Of a stretch of DNA of 64,000 bases, positions 54,808-64,000 are shown in pieces. This stretch comes from Candidatus Melainabacteria bacterium. GTDB taxonomy: Bacteria > Cyanobacteriota > Vampirovibrionia > Gastranaerophilales > Gastranaerophilaceae. The position numbers and the translations under genes were made by a program. The stretch is from the NCBI GenBank assembly GCA_022009935.1, contig CP091731.1, forward strand, positions 1,674,001-1,738,000, read 5' to 3'. Position 1 is the stretch's first letter, and the number at the start of each line of letters is the position of its first letter. A model generated the notes under the pieces. The model searched no databases. It worked only from the letters and a program-made list of their open reading frames with translations, and was not told the DNA's origin.

Positions 54808-55183
54808 ATGTTAAATAAAGACATTATCAATGCTAGGAAAAAGGTCGGTGATTTAATAATAAAAGTATTGACACATAATTTAAGTGTTAAAAATGCTTTT
54901 ATTATTATTTCCAAAAGGTTTTACCGATGCATCTTTAAAATGCGCTTGGCACGCTATATGTCATTTTGAAGCAGACGAAGATATTCGTAAAAATGATTTA
55001 TTTTATAAAGAAGAGCAGGATAATTATTTAGAAATGCTTTCTAATATTTTAATTCAAGGTGAACCTATTCCTTCTGATATTTTAGCTGATTACAAAGATT
55101 ATTATGAAGATGCTAATGTACCAATAAATAAAGGTATAAAAGGATTCTTTCAAAGTATTTTAAGATTCTTAAATGTCAAGTGA
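54808..55183 (+). CDS. hypothetical protein, about 125 aa (frameshifted)
   Basis: Starts MLNKDIINARKKVGDLIIKV and, after an indel near 54895, continues LLLFPKGFTDASLKCAWHAI and CHFEADEDIRKNDLFYKEEQ, ending KGFFQSILRFLNVK. Mixed helical, with Cys/His in the middle and no signal peptide. The stop codon lies in the stem of its terminator. It follows the BlaI gene by 23 bp and is probably in the same transcript. No family recognised. Confidence 0.6.
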
Positions 55184-55205
55184 TTTATCACTTGACATTT
55201 TTTTC
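55171..55205 (+). terminator. Rho-independent terminator
   Basis: AAATGTCAAGTGA/TCACTTGACATTT stem (55171-55200), TTTA loop and T-run. Ends the BlaI-type transcript. Confidence 0.88.
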
Positions 55206-55238
55206 ATTTTTATATAATATGTTTTTGTACTCTACTCA

Positions 55239-55602
55239 CCCTAGGGGGTGGGGTGTAAAAATAACCATCGTACCCTAAAAGTAATAGGCCATCGTGTGGG
55301 GTGTAAAATAACCATCATCCCTAAAAGCAACCGAGCGTCGTGTGGGGTGCAAAAGAAAAATAATCATCATCCCTAAAAGCAACCGAGTGTCGTGTGGGGT
55401 GCAAAAAATAACCATCATCCCTAAAAGCAACCGAGCGTCGTGTGGGGTGCAAAAATAACCATCGTCCCTAAAAGCAACCGAGCGTCGTGTGGGGTGTAAA
55501 AATAATTATCATCCCTAAAAGCAACCGAGTGTCGGGTGGGGTGCAAAAAGAAAAATAATTATCATCCCTAAAAGCAACCAAGTGTCTGGGTGTCAAGAAA
55601 AC
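55239..55602. repeat. tandem repeat array, about seven units of 46-53 bp
   Basis: Units begin with CCCTAAAAG at 55273, 55319, 55371, 55419, 55466, 55513 and 55566. A degenerate first copy starts at 55239. Each core is CCCTAAAAGCAACCGAG then (C/T)GTCGTGTGGGGTG(C/T)AAAA, with a short A/T-rich joint of variable length. Unit lengths (46, 52, 48, 47, 47, 53) are not multiples of three, so it is not coding. The joints are near-identical in kind, so it is not a CRISPR array. It is clearly richer in G than the surrounding DNA. It lies between the BlaI transcript and the Cys-rich/CsoR genes. Confidence 0.9.
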
Positions 55603-55689
55603 AAAAAACACAAAAATGATAAATATTTATCAAAATATTAAATACAAAATCCATAAATCATATAAGTATTAGTTAAAAAGGAGAAAAAA

Positions 55690-55953
55690 ATGAAAAAATT
55701 ATTTACAGCTTTATGTTTATTTTCAATGTTTGCATTGACTGTTGGTGCTTCTTTTGCAGAAGGAAGTGTTTGTACAAAATGTGATTGTGCTAAAAAATGC
55801 AATTGTGAATGCCACAAAGTTATTAAAAAATGTGATTGCGATTGTTGCAAAAAAGGCAATTGCAACTGTGAAGATAAAAACTGCGAATGCTTGAAAAACA
55901 ACAATTGCGAACACAAACAAAATTGTGATTGCAAAAAAAATGAACAAAGTTAA
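55690..55953 (+). CDS. exported Cys-rich metallothionein-like protein, 87 aa
   Basis: Signal peptide MKKLFTALCLFSMFALTVGA with probable cleavage after SFA. The mature part of about 64 residues has 17 cysteines, mostly as CxC and CxxC within Lys/Asp/Asn stretches (for example CDCDCCKKGNCNCEDKNCEC), and two His. It looks like a soft-metal binder of the periplasm or surface. AAAGGAG precedes the ATG. It is followed by a terminator and then the CsoR gene. I know no exact family for it. Copper or another thiophilic metal is the likely ligand, inferred from composition and neighbour. Confidence 0.8.
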   Translation: MKKLFTALCLFSMFALTVGASFAEGSVCTKCDCAKKCNCECHKVIKKCDCDCCKKGNCNCEDKNCECLKNNNCEHKQNCDCKKNEQS

Positions 55954-56001
55954 GAAATCAAAATAGTTTTCAATGTTTTAAAACTAAATTTTATTCAAAT
56001 A

Positions 56002-56034
56002 AAAAGCACTCTTTATTTTAAGAGTGCTTTTGTG
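56002..56034 (+). terminator. Rho-independent terminator
   Basis: AAAAGCACTCTT/AAGAGTGCTTTT stem (56002-56031), 6-nt loop and a short T-tract. Lies between the Cys-rich gene and csoR. Confidence 0.75.
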
Positions 56035-56069
56035 CTATTATTTTTTATAAAATTAGGGATTTTGTATTG

Positions 56070-56363
56070 ATGCATGATGATAAACAAATTAAAACATTAT
56101 TAAAAACAGCTCGTGGGCAAATCGATGGAATGCTAAAAATGATAGATGAAAATCGAGATTGTATTGATGTTTCTACACAAATTATGGCTACACAATCAAT
56201 GCTCAAAAAAATTAATTTATTGATTTTGTCAAATCACTTAAACCACTGCATACGCGAAACTTTTGAAAACAACAATGAAATACAAAAGCAAAATAAAATT
56301 GATGAAATTATTGGAATATTAAATAAACTTTTTGAAATAAAAAAAAGCCCTCTTTTTATTTAA
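56070..56363 (+). CDS. csoR: CsoR-family copper-sensing repressor
   Basis: 97 aa, all-helical repressor of the CsoR/RcnR/FrmR family. TARGQIDGMLKMIDENRDC matches the first helix pair. Cys31, His56 and Cys60 keep the spacing of the Cu(I) site of CsoR (Cys-x24-His-x3-Cys), which argues for copper rather than nickel or formaldehyde. The start may be this ATG or the TTG three bases earlier. Its stop lies in the left part of a terminator. It is placed directly after the Cys-rich exported protein, probably its target. Confidence 0.85.
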   Translation: MHDDKQIKTLLKTARGQIDGMLKMIDENRDCIDVSTQIMATQSMLKKINLLILSNHLNHCIRETFENNNEIQKQNKIDEIIGILNKLFEIKKSPLFI

Positions 56364-56375
56364 GAGGGCTTTTCT
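56343..56375 (+). terminator. Rho-independent terminator of csoR
   Basis: AAAAGCCCTCTT/AAGAGGGCTTTT stem (56343-56373). The stop codon overlaps the start of the right arm. Faces the convergent hppA gene. Confidence 0.85.
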
Positions 56376-56396
56376 TTAGAAATGGTTATAATCAAA

Positions 56397-58820
56397 CTAA
56401 TTTTCTTTGTATTCTTTAATTCTCATACCATAGAAAGAACGCCATACAAAGAACAATGCAACCACAAAGAAGAATACAGCTACATAAGGTGCAATGTTTT
56501 GGAATTTAGCCGATATAGCAATTTCCATAGCAAGCAAACCAAATAGAGTTGTAAACTTAATAATAGGATTCATTGCAACAGATGAAGTGTCTTTGAACGG
56601 GTCACCGACTGTATCGCCGACAACGGTTGCATCGTGGAGTTGAGTACCTTTGACTTTCAAATCCACTTCTACAATTTTCTTTGCGTTATCCCAACAACCG
56701 CCTGCATTTGCCATAAACACGGCTTGGAATAAACCAAACACGGCAATCGCTATTAAATAGCTTATAAACAACGAAATTGCATCAGCTGTTTTAATTGGCG
56801 AAGAGAAAAACGCAAAAGCCAAAGCAAATGAAAATAAGGCTATAAATATATTAAACATACCGCTTTGAGCGTATTGTGTACAAATTTTAACAACTTCTTT
56901 TGAATTCTCAATGCTTGCTTTTCCACCTTCTTTATTCAAGTCGATATGTTCTTTAATATATTTAACAGCACGGTGAGCACCTGTTGTAACAGCTTGCATT
57001 GAACTTCCTGTGAACCAGTAAATAACAGCACCGCCCAAAATAAATCCGATAAGTGTATAAGGATTTAACAAATTCAAAATAGATTCAGGTTTCAATGACA
57101 ATGTATTTTGAATTAATAAAATAAGCGAGAAAATCATTGTAGTTGCTCCAACAACAGCTGTTGCAATAAGAACAGGTTTTGAAGTTGCTTTAAATGTGTT
57201 TCCTGCACCATCGTTTTCTTCAAGCAGTGTTTTTTGCGCTTTCAAAATCAGGTTTGAAGCCATATTCCTCTTCAATTTTAGAAGCGATATTTTCTTCTTC
57301 TTCAATCAGTGAAAGCTCATAAACACTTTGAGCGTTGTCAGTAACCCATCCATAGCTGTCAACTGCAATTGTAATTTATCCCATGCCAAGAAAACCGAAT
57401 GCAACCAAGCCAAAAGCAAAAAATAGATGCATATATCATCATTTCACTTGGAATAGACAAGCTTGCAAAGTATGCTATTGTCATTAAAACAACAATAACA
57501 AGACCAATCCAGAAAGAGCTGAAGTTTCCTGAAACAAGACCTGAAAGAATTGTCAAAGATGAACCGCCTTCTTTTGAAGCATTTACAACTTCAACAGTGT
57601 GGCAAGCTTTTGTTGATGTAAACATTTTTGTAAATTCAGGAATTAATGAAGCGCCCAACGTTCCGCAACTGATGATTGTTGAAAGCACCCACCATAAGTT
57701 TGATCTCTAAATTTTTTAGCAACGCATAACTTACACCAAAAGTCATAATTATTGACAATATTGAAGTCAACCAAATTAAAAGAAGTCAAAGGTTTTTCGA
57801 AATCCAAAGCTTTTGCTTCTTTATATTTCATATTTGTAAAGAATTCGTTAATTTTATATGAAACAACCGAAGTTATAATCATAAGAAATCTCATTGTGAA
57901 AATCCAAGTCAACAAAGGGATTTGGTATTGAGGTTTAACAGCAAGCAAAATAAAGCTTACAAGAGCAACACCTGTCACCCCATAAGTTTCAAACCCGTCA
58001 GCAGTAGGTCCTATGCTGTCACCGGCATTATCACCTGTGCAATCAGCAATAACTCCGGGGTTTCTTGGGTCATCTTCTTTAATATTAAACTCTATTTTCA
58101 TCAAATCAGAACCGATGTCGGCAATTTTTGTGAAAATACCACCGGCTACACGAAGAGCACTTGCACCTAAAGATTCACCTATTGCAAAACCTATAAAGCA
58201 AGCACCGGCAAGATTTCCGGGAACAAAAAGCAAAATTGTAAGCATTAAAATAAGTTCAACACTTACAAGCAAAACACCAATACTCATACCCACGTTTAAT
58301 GGTATATTCATAACTTCAAGCGGTTTGCCTTTTAATGAAGCAAAAGCTGTTCTTGCATTTGCCAAAGTGTTCATTCTGATTCCATACCAAGCAACACCAT
58401 AGGAACCTAAAATACCAATAACAGACCACAATAAAATTGTTGCAACACCTGCTATGCCCATACCTTGCAAAACGCCGAAGTAAAAAGCAATACATAGCGC
58501 AATAAAAATTCAAGCAAAACAAAAAATTTACCTTGTTGAATAAGGTATGTTTTGCAAGTTTCAAAGATCAAATTTCCAACGTTCAACATCAAAGGATGAG
58601 CTTTAATGTTCTTCACTCTTACAAATTCAACTAAGCCGTAAATAAGCCCCCAAAAAGCTTATTCCAATGCCACATAAAAAGCAAATTGAAACTTTGTGTG
58701 TGTGTTGAAAAATCAGGTACAACCAAATCTGCTTCACCCGCAAATGCACAACAACCCGTCAAAAAATACTGTCGCACAAAGGGATAAAACAAAATGGCTA
58801 AATTTCTTTTTTAAATCCAT
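56397..58820 (-). CDS. hppA: membrane-bound ion-pumping pyrophosphatase (frameshifted)
   Basis: Pumps H+ or Na+ using pyrophosphate. About 808 aa reconstructed, longer than the usual 650-700. FASLKGKPLEVMNIPLNVG and GGIFTKIADIGSDLMKIEFN lead to EDDPRNPGVIADCTGDNAGD, the pyrophosphate site. LLEENDGAGNTFKATSKPVL stands where common enzymes have GNTTAA or GNTTKA. GGCWDNAKKIVEVDL and VVGDTVGDPFKDTSSVAMNP close the site. Lys in the GNTFK motif favours K+-independence, and the motif variant resembles the divergent Na+-regulated H+-pump group. A signal-like N-terminus (FVLSLCATVFF) is seen. Many indels (about 58760, 58660, 58500, 57780, 57700, 57380, 57250). Confidence 0.88.
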
Positions 58821-58925
58821 TTTTTTTCCTCTATCTTCCTATTTTCTATAATACTTTCAAATTATAATGTTTTTTATGAAAACTTTCAATACACACATGT
58901 GATGAAAAATTTTACAAACAGCTTT

Positions 58926-61537
58926 TTAAGGAAGTATATAAATTGCCATATCATTATCTGCCGCAAATAATTTTAATCTGTCAACAACAAACTTATTTAG
59001 TGTGTAATAAATATCCGGCCTATATTCAACATTATCATCATTAGGAGCATCTTTTATTTGATTATATAAGTACTCTTTAATAAATATTCCGGAAATACCA
59101 TTGTCTGCAGTTATTATTTCAGAATACTGATTAAGCTGATTTTCTTTTTTTTCATGTAATTTACCACACAATTTACTTAACTCTTCTTTGCCCATATTCA
59201 TTGTTTCTTCCAGATATTTATATATCATAGAACGATTTTTTAAATACCCAGTTCCTGCATCTTCAGTGTAAATTCTTATTGGTTTTGTATCATCGCTTAG
59301 TATAAATCCGCAAGGTCGAAAAGTTGAAGTTTGATTTCGAGATATATTTGAACTACTTAAAATTAAATCAGGTTTATATTGATTAAGAAATTTGTCTAAA
59401 TCATCAACATTTGATGAACGACTTGTTGCATGAACTAAAAAAGTTCAAATTGTCCATATTGGTATTTGGAGGAAAATCAAGAGCTTTAAAATATTCTTGT
59501 TGCTTGTCTTGAGTCAGTTTTTTCATATTACCCAAATGAATTATAGGAATTTTTTTATCATTGATTGTTTCTTCAAAATAAATTTCATTTTGTTCCATTT
59601 CTTTCATAATTTGTTTGTTATCCGTTTGAAGCTTTTTAGGAAACGGGATAAAATTAAATTGCCTTTGTAGGTGTTTTAACGTTTTAGAGATTGTTTTTTT
59701 CTTTATATTTAATTCTGTGATATTTCTTTCAAGTTCTTCTATTTGTTCTTCTTTTTTTATTTTATCATTATTCAAACTTATATCTGCAAGATTTATTATT
59801 GCTAACATTTTTAGTAAATCCGGATTTTTGTTAGTAATTAAGTTGAAAGCAGTGTTTGTTACTTGAATATTTCGTTTTTCTTCTGAGACATTGGAATAAT
59901 AATGTTGATTATAAATTAAATCACATATTGTAGTTTTTTGTTCAAAAGATAAGTCTTGCATTTGTTTTAGAAATTCAAATGCATGTTGCGCACTTGCTTT
60001 TGCCGGTTCTGAAAAAATTTTCTGGTTTATTTTCATTTTCTTCAAAATTTTTAATAATATGGCAATAATTAACATTTTTTTATTTTCATCTGACAATGTT
60101 TTAAAGTTGTCATTATGAACAGCAAAAAACCGACATTCTTTAAAACTTTTTTTATTTTGTTATCATCGTTAGTGTTTATAGATAAAAGAGTTCAGGAATT
60201 GCCATAAAAATTTGTTTTACTGTTTGTTTGTTTTCATCGGAGATATCTCCACTAATTATCAAATTTTCAACTGACAAAAAATTTTTGATTTTTTCATTAA
60301 TCTGAGGCAAAATCGGTTTTAATTCTGAGTTTAAATTAAAATAGTTATCATAATTATTAAATAATAAACTTTTACCATCATCGGTCAAAAGTTCAAATAA
60401 GTTTGTTGCGGATTTTTTTGAGATATTGTGTTCTATGCATATATCTTCAATTTCTTCCATTAAAGATTTTTGTGTAATATTATCAGTTTTATAATTTTTG
60501 TTTTAAGCTTATTTTAACATTATCAAAATCAATCTCTCCAGTTTGCTGTGCAAGTTGCACAATATTATTAAGGGTTTGTTGTTGTTTGGGTGATATAATG
60601 CGATGTTCTCTTTTTAAAGCCTTGTTTATTAAATTTATTGTTTTTATTTTTTTCTTTTCTGTTGGCAAGTAATGAAAAGGGTGAATATTGTGTATTATTT
60701 TATTCTTATAAATATAATTTTGATCATAATTTTCAATTGCCATATTTAACCTTGTTAAGATATTCTTCATTGATTTTAAATCTTGCCTTGAAGCATAAGT
60801 CAAATCTATATCTTCATGTAAAGTTTGCTTTAATTTTATATGATAACTGAGAACAGAAGTGTCATTAAAGTTAATAATTTCATTCCTGTTTTCTTCTATT
60901 AACTTAAAATAATTTTTATCATTAATTAAATCAGGATTAGTGGTTAGAAAAAATATTATTTTTCTAAAATTTGAAGTATCTTTGAAATCAACATCTTTAT
61001 TTGACAAGTCAAAAAGCAAGTTTATAAAATTTGTTTTATTATTTTCTGACAAATTTTGAGTGATAGCGTTTTCAAAATATAGTATCTCAACAGCATTTTG
61101 AGGGTTGGCAAGTGCTTTTTAATCCATGTTTAGAAATAAATGTCGCAATGCTTGGTTCCGAACAAGCTTCCACAAATGTTTCATAATTAACATATTTTTC
61201 TTTGTTCATGCTTTTAGCATTTTCACAATTTTCTAAGTGTTCTTTTACTAAATTTTTATAATTATTATCGTTAACGGCTTTTTGGTATTTTTCTAATTAA
61301 GTTAATAAAGCTTTGAAAGTTTCGTTGTTCTATAGCTGTTGAACACGATTTTTTCAAACCGTTTACTAAAATAAAAAATTTTTGACGATTTCGTTTATTT
61401 AAATTTGAAGTAAATTCATTTTTATATTGTAATGAAAGTATCGATTTTTGAAATGTTTTTTTGGGGGTAATTTCTTTTACCAAAACTAAATGTATTTTTG
61501 TCATTTTTGCAGGACAACTTAACGGATAAATAATCAT
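58926..61537 (-). CDS. large helical uncharacterised protein, about 870 aa (frameshifted)
   Basis: Start MIIYPLSCPAKMTKIHLVLV at 61537, after AGGGGGCG. Mostly helical and rich in Asn, Lys, Ile and Leu. Similar helical units recur: LSENNKTNFINLLFDLSN, ISDENKQTVKQIFMAI and LSDENKKMLIIAILLKILKK, suggesting an alpha-solenoid. The C-terminus differs: NLNFLVHATSR, KPDLILSSSNISRN and FRPCGFILSDDTKPIRIYTE, then a helical end at 58926. That last domain resembles no family I can name; its His-x-Thr-Ser start recalls some transferases but no claim is made. Indels near 61270-61125, 60480, 60170, 59445 and 59230. Intracellular by lack of a clear signal peptide. Confidence 0.5.
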
Positions 61538-61753
61538 TTTTAACGCCCCCTATTAATTTTCTATTTAAGACCATCAATTATGATAGTATAAAAAATGCAA
61601 ATAGTACACTTAGGATATAGTATTTTTTACAAAAGTTTACATAAAAATTAAGATTGTGTGTATTTTTTTCTTTAAATAGTTTATTAACATTATAAAAATT
61701 TACAAAATGTAACATAAAACGAAAAATAATTTATTTTTGATAAAATATAAATT

Positions 61754-63157
61754 ATGATAAAAAATCTAATTGAAGTAAAGAAAAGTTTGAAAGAAATAAA
61801 AGAGGGGTTGCGCGGAGTAACTGAGCGTGTAGCTCTTCTTTTTGATTATCTTTGGTGTGTGGCTGTTTTTGGATATATTTCAAAACAGGCTTTCAAGTTT
61901 CTATGCGGTTTTGAGTCTTTTGATAATCATGACTTTGTATGCCGTTTATATGCAAATAGCTTATAAGTATAGAAAACGGAAAGAAAAAAAATGTCCCGTT
62001 GCTTTAAACAACAATTATAAGCCTTTTGTAACAATTATGATACCATGTCATAACGAGCAAAATGTGATAAAAAAACACTGTTGAGAATGTTTTAAAACTT
62101 GAGTATCCAAATTATGAAGTCATAGTTATTGATGACAGAAGTGAAGACGAAACAGCTTCTGTTTTAATAGAATTGGAAAAAAATACGATAATGTAAAAGT
62201 ATTAATACGAGAAAAAGATGCATTTCCGGGAAAATCCGTTGTACTAAATGAAGCAATGAATTATGCAAAAGGTGAGGCAATTCTTGTTTTCGATGCGGAT
62301 GCTTATGTTGAGAGTGATTTTCTTTGCAAACTTGTACCATTCTTGGAACCTCAAGATATTGGAGCCGTTCAAGCAAGGAAGGTAATAATTAATCGTGAAG
62401 AAAACTTTTTTGACTCGTTGTCAGGACAATGAATATGCTCTTGACACCCATTTTCAAGTTGGCCGTGATGCTGTTAAAGGTGCAGTGGAACTTCGTGGTA
62501 ATGGTGAACTTATTAAAAGAAAAGCCTTAGAGGATATAAATGGTTGGAATAACTACACAATCACCGACGATTTGGATATGTCAACAAGACTTCAAATAAA
62601 AAGGATGGGATATTCGTTTTTTGCCCTAACATTTGTGTGTATGAAGAAGGTGTTAGAACTGTTAAAGCTTTATACAAGCAACGCAGACGTTGGGTTGAAG
62701 GCTCTATTCGTCGATATTTGGAAAACATAATACCAATACTATTCTCAAAAGACATGTCAATTAGAACAGGTGTAGATTTAATTGCATATTTAACAGAAGT
62801 TATTATGCCGTTTATGGCAGTGTCTGAATTTTTTCTCCAAATGGGAAGAAGCTTGCTACACTATTCAAACACATTCCCTGCTTCAATCATTTTGGGTGGT
62901 GTGATTTGTGTATTTTATATGATTGGTATAACATACAGCATTCGCCATTATAATAATCTTAGTCGTATGCAAACATTAAAACAAGGTCTTCAAACAAGCG
63001 TTTATTTTATTGCTGTTTGGTTTCCTTTTAGTGTTGTTTATTGTTTTTAAAATTATATTTGGTAAAAAAAACTATGGAGTGGGGAAAAACTGCCCATGGA
63101 GAAAATAAAGAATTTGTCTTTGACAAAAAACAAGGTATTAATGAAGAAGTTATATAA
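61754..63157 (+). CDS. processive family-2 glycosyltransferase with TM helices (frameshifted)
   Basis: About 468 aa, related to cellulose/PNAG/hyaluronan synthases. FVTIMIPCHNEQNVI starts the GT-A domain, followed by YEVIVIDDRSEDETASVLIE, ILVFDADAYVESDFL (DxD), TDDLDMSTRLQ and KQRRRWVEGSIRRYLE (QxxRW). N-terminal TM helix (VALLFDYLWCVAVFG) and C-terminal TM helices (ASIILGGVICVFYMIGITYS, VYFIAVWFPFSVVYC). Ends NKEFVFDKKQGINEEVI. Indels near 61895, 62080, 62190, 62390, 62625 and 63048. It probably extrudes a polysaccharide, substrate not known. yidC follows by 23 bp. Confidence 0.87.
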
Positions 63158-63180
63158 TTAATAGAGAGGAATAAAAACAG

Positions 63181-64000
63181 ATGGATTTTTGTAACATTAA
63201 CAATATCTTTTTGAAGATGTTAAGTAGTTTTGTAGGAAGTTATGGTTTTGGCATAATAATTTTGACGATTATTATTCGAATGGCATTGTGGCCGTTGGGT
63301 GTTTCACAACAACGTTCAATGAAAATGATGCAAACTTTGCAACCTAAATTAAAAAGCACTTCAGGATAGATATAAATCAGACCCTCAAATGCTTCAAAGA
63401 AAAATGATGGAGTTTTACAAAGACCACAAATTTAATCCAATGGCAGGCTGTTTGCCTATGTTAATTCAATTACCGGTATTTATTTTATTGTACTCGGCTT
63501 TGATGAGTCCACAATTTATACAAATGGCCGGTGATTCTAAGTTTTTGTTTATAAACAGACTTGATGCAACGCTTCGCGGGAATGCAGGAGTTCCCTATGA
63601 CGGCAGTTTTGCTTCTTCAAAAAATGCCTATTTTAATACCGCAAAAACAGCTACAGTTTACTTAGATGGCGATAATAAATTAGATGATGTTAAGTTTAAT
63701 TCAAAAAAAGCATTAAAAGTTCAAGGTGACATAATCCCCGGGGAAACAGTTGATTTTAAAATTAGTTTGGATGAGTTGGATTTAAAATATTCACAACTTG
63801 AAAAGGTGCAAAAAATTGAAACAACTATAACAGATACAACAACTCGTGAGGTTGAAAAGGTTACATTCACTCGTGATGGTGACATTTTAAAAGCGCAAGT
63901 TCCAACGATTGTGGCAAAATCAAACTTCCACACTGATGTATTGATTTTAATTATAATCTTTGGTTTGACTATGTATTTTTCACAAAAAATAATGATGGCA
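63181..64000 (+). CDS. yidC: YidC/Oxa1 membrane protein insertase (partial, one frameshift, with insertion)
   Basis: Inserts and folds inner-membrane proteins. Starts MDFCNINNIFLKMLSSFVG; SYGFGIIILTIIIRMALWPL and GVSQQRSMKMMQTLQPKLK fit the first TM and the conserved cytoplasmic loop. NPMAGCLPMLIQLPVFILLY is the family hallmark. Between that TM and the next (DVLILIIIFGLTMYFSQKIM) lies an unusual extracytoplasmic insert of about 110 residues (about 63570-63930; RGNAGVPYDGSFASSKNAYF, KVTFTRDGDILKAQ). The N-terminal large P1 domain of Proteobacteria is absent. One indel near 63355. The gene runs off the window. Confidence 0.9.

Noticed and set aside
55239..55602. CRISPR array
   Set aside because: The intervals between conserved cores are short (about 8-15 nt), variable and near-identical in kind, and no cas gene is present.
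55638..55947. Two open frames on the minus strand opposite the Cys-rich gene
   Set aside because: Both are shadows of its Lys/Asn/Cys codons. Neither has a ribosome site, and the forward gene has a signal peptide and ribosome site.
57922..58402. Plus-strand frames inside the pyrophosphatase gene
   Set aside because: They run opposite highly conserved hppA coding sequence.
1..64000. Recoded stop codons (TGA or TAG read as amino acids)
   Set aside because: The breaks involve frame changes, not in-frame stops, apart from one TAG. Complete genes use TAA, TAG and TGA normally.
1..64000. tRNA, rRNA, insertion sequences, attachment sites or replication origin
   Set aside because: I looked for conserved tRNA loops, transposase motifs, terminal repeats and DnaA-box clusters and saw none; rpmH-rnpA is not accompanied by dnaA here.

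Overview
The window is about 64 kb of very AT-rich bacterial DNA, gene-dense on both strands, with no rRNA, tRNA, insertion sequence, prophage or CRISPR array that I can see. The gene content points to a non-photosynthetic relative of Cyanobacteria (Gastranaerophilales/Melainabacteria type, probably a gut fermenter). The evidence is a Ycf23/DUF561 protein and a PDZ-radical SAM-DUF512 protein of the cyanobacterial type, together with a membrane pyrophosphatase, alpha-glucan enzymes and no respiratory or photosynthetic genes. The assignment is an inference from families, not from a marker-gene tree.

A dominant feature is that most genes longer than about 500 bp are split by single-base indels, usually in A/T homopolymers, including genes expected to be essential (rnpA, def, fmt, glyA, yidC, uvrC, rsmD, asd, dapB). 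I read this as uncorrected sequencing or assembly error. I therefore give each gene as one reconstructed span rather than as fragments. A few genes are uninterrupted (beta-carbonic anhydrase, the glucan phosphorylase homologue, tpiA, rpmH).

Layout. 1-3.6 kb: the end of a homocitrate/isopropylmalate synthase-like gene, a GlmS-type SIS protein and a polytopic membrane protein. 3.7-6.6 kb: carbonic anhydrase and a glycogen phosphorylase homologue that lacks the PLP lysine. 6.8-11.7 kb (minus): ycf23, a small HEAT protein, uvrC, a zincin-like protein and a phosphodiesterase. 11.8-18 kb: two GH13 enzymes, one about 1300 aa and one exported, converging on a small Cys/Asp-rich protein. 18-24.3 kb: HEAT protein, rsmD, gltA (glutamate synthase small subunit), an Ala-rich protein and proC. 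24.4-30.4 kb: rpmH-rnpA, then a co-directional run of triple Clp-N protein, dapB, asd, a PadR regulator and the radical SAM protein. 30.4-33 kb: three uncharacterised genes in a row. 33.1-37.6 kb: an orphan FliI-type ATPase, manC, a GT4 glycosyltransferase and a holin-like membrane protein. 37.6-42.6 kb: SulP transporter, class II aldolase, HNH protein and tpiA. 42.8-46.6 kb: ECF sigma, anti-sigma, CtpA and nagA. 46.7-49.9 kb: a HEAT protein and a two-partner-secretion type exoprotein. 49.9-54.2 kb (minus): a tight glyA-mraY/wecA-def-fmt-aroH run. 54.4-56.4 kb: BlaI-type regulator, a hypothetical gene, a tandem-repeat array, an exported Cys-rich protein and a CsoR copper repressor. 56.4-64 kb: H+/Na+-PPase, a large helical protein, a processive GT2 and yidC running off the end.

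Themes: storage-glucan turnover (phosphorylase homologue plus two GH13), amino-sugar and mannose-sugar metabolism feeding the envelope (SIS, nagA, manC, GT4, GT2, MraY/WecA), lysine/proline/aromatic amino-acid steps, translation start-up (def-fmt) and a probable copper-response module. The most notable points are the 46-53 bp repeat array beside the copper module, the PLP-lysine-less phosphorylase, the ATPase-less triple Clp-N protein and a short N-terminal F-x-G-like motif shared by otherwise unrelated uncharacterised proteins.
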